A program made the translations under genes and the position numbers. From contig JAFGNY010000304.1 of the NCBI GenBank assembly GCA_016926765.1, forward strand, positions 1-6,704: a stretch of DNA of 6,704 nt, read 5' to 3'. The notes beneath the pieces are model-generated. The model was given only the letters and a program-made list of their open reading frames with translations, was not told the origin of the DNA and did not search any database. How positions within the stretch are numbered: the stretch's first letter is position 1; every line of letters starts with the position of its first letter. This document shows positions 6,341 to 6,704 of the stretch, piece by piece. The stretch is from Bacteroidales bacterium (GTDB lineage Bacteria; Bacteroidota; Bacteroidia; Bacteroidales; FEN-979).

Positions 6341-6704
6341 CTTGGCAAGTGCTATATCAGATTTCAGTAAGGTAAACAATGCTTGTGTGTAGTCCGTTTC
6401 GGCGATCAGAAACTGGTTGTATTTCTGGTTCAGATCTGTACTGGAGGCCATCCCTTGCCGGTATTTAATTACTGTTTGTTCATAGATCTTGAAAGCGGTT
6501 TGCAAACTTTTCCGCTTATTCTGAAAAACAAGATAGGACTTGGTAAAATCATTCCGGGCTGTTTCAACCTGCAACTTCAGTGAATTCCTTACCTTCTCAT
6601 CCAACACCTTCATCTTGTCGACTTCCAGCCTGGCCTGATCCACATTAAATTTCCGGCTGCCACTTCTCCAGCTGGGAATATTCATCGATACACCCCAATA
6701 AACC
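6323..6704 (-). CDS. TolC-family outer membrane efflux protein, C-terminal part (5' end beyond the window)
   Basis: The last 126 codons of an outer-membrane factor; the reading frame stays open to the right edge, so the gene begins outside. The visible part starts with VYWGVSMNIPSWRSGSRKF, the second-repeat motif (G-x-S-x-x-I-P-x-W-x-x-G-x-R) found where the TolC family re-enters the beta-barrel. Two long helices follow, with VDQARLEVDKMKVLDEKVRN, then NDFTKSYLVFQNKRKSLQTA, then KYRQGMASSTDLNQKYNQFL and ETDYTQALFTLLKSDIALAKLL, as in the second half of the OEP domain. The methionine at 6685 lies inside the motif and is not the true start. These proteins form trimeric channels for RND pumps or type I exporters. 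Its 3' end overlaps the permease gene by 18 bases on the opposite strand, so it is in a separate transcript from the pump. Pairing with this pump is likely but inferred. Confidence 0.88.
   Translation of the reverse strand, partial: VYWGVSMNIPSWRSGSRKFNVDQARLEVDKMKVLDEKVRNSLKLQVETARNDFTKSYLVFQNKRKSLQTAFKIYEQTVIKYRQGMASSTDLNQKYNQFLIAETDYTQALFTLLKSDIALAKLLEKV

Noticed and set aside
6310..6345. Possible two-way terminator at the convergent ends of the permease and channel genes
   Set aside because: The short palindromes GGTAACC and AACCGGTT are there, but no stem-loop with a T run on either strand was found.

Overview
The window looks like a chromosomal piece from a member of the Bacteroidota. 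Three things point there: TAnnTTTG-type -7 promoter elements (TATCTTTG twice on the + strand), start sites with little or no Shine-Dalgarno sequence, and protein families in Bacteroidota style (an anti-sigma-like protein with a PPEGSWEHIRQKM-like N-terminus, a lipoprotein efflux adaptor, an RND pump with an R in TM10). Placement below phylum is not possible from the sequence alone.

Layout. Positions 1-511 (+) hold a short promoter and a 6-pyruvoyl-tetrahydropterin synthase/QueD family gene. It converges, with only 7 bases between, on a two-gene minus-strand unit at 519-1638: an ECF sigma factor with a GTG start, and a single-pass membrane protein whose start overlaps the end of the sigma gene and which is probably its anti-sigma partner. 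Positions 1639-1813 are a divergent intergenic region with one promoter-like signal for each direction. From 1814 to 6340 (+) lies a two-gene efflux operon: a lipoprotein periplasmic adaptor (membrane fusion protein) and, 9 bases later, an inner-membrane RND permease of 1135 residues. From 6323 to the right edge, on the minus strand, is the C-terminal part of a TolC-family outer-membrane channel protein whose 3' end overlaps that of the permease gene.

How the parts may work together. Adaptor, permease and outer-membrane factor are the three parts of a tripartite efflux pump, but here the channel gene faces the other two instead of sharing their operon. The ECF sigma/anti-sigma pair is transcribed divergently from the pump and could control it, but nothing in the sequence proves this: the promoter-like signal in front of the pump resembles the housekeeping Bacteroidota type. 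The QueD-like gene is probably independent of the rest.

No RNA gene, CRISPR array, insertion sequence or convincing intrinsic terminator was found. I see no clearly new system. The points most worth a second look are the membrane-anchored partner of the sigma factor with its transthyretin-like outer domain, two extra hydrophobic segments in the middle of the RND permease, and the head-to-head 3' ends of the pump and the channel gene.
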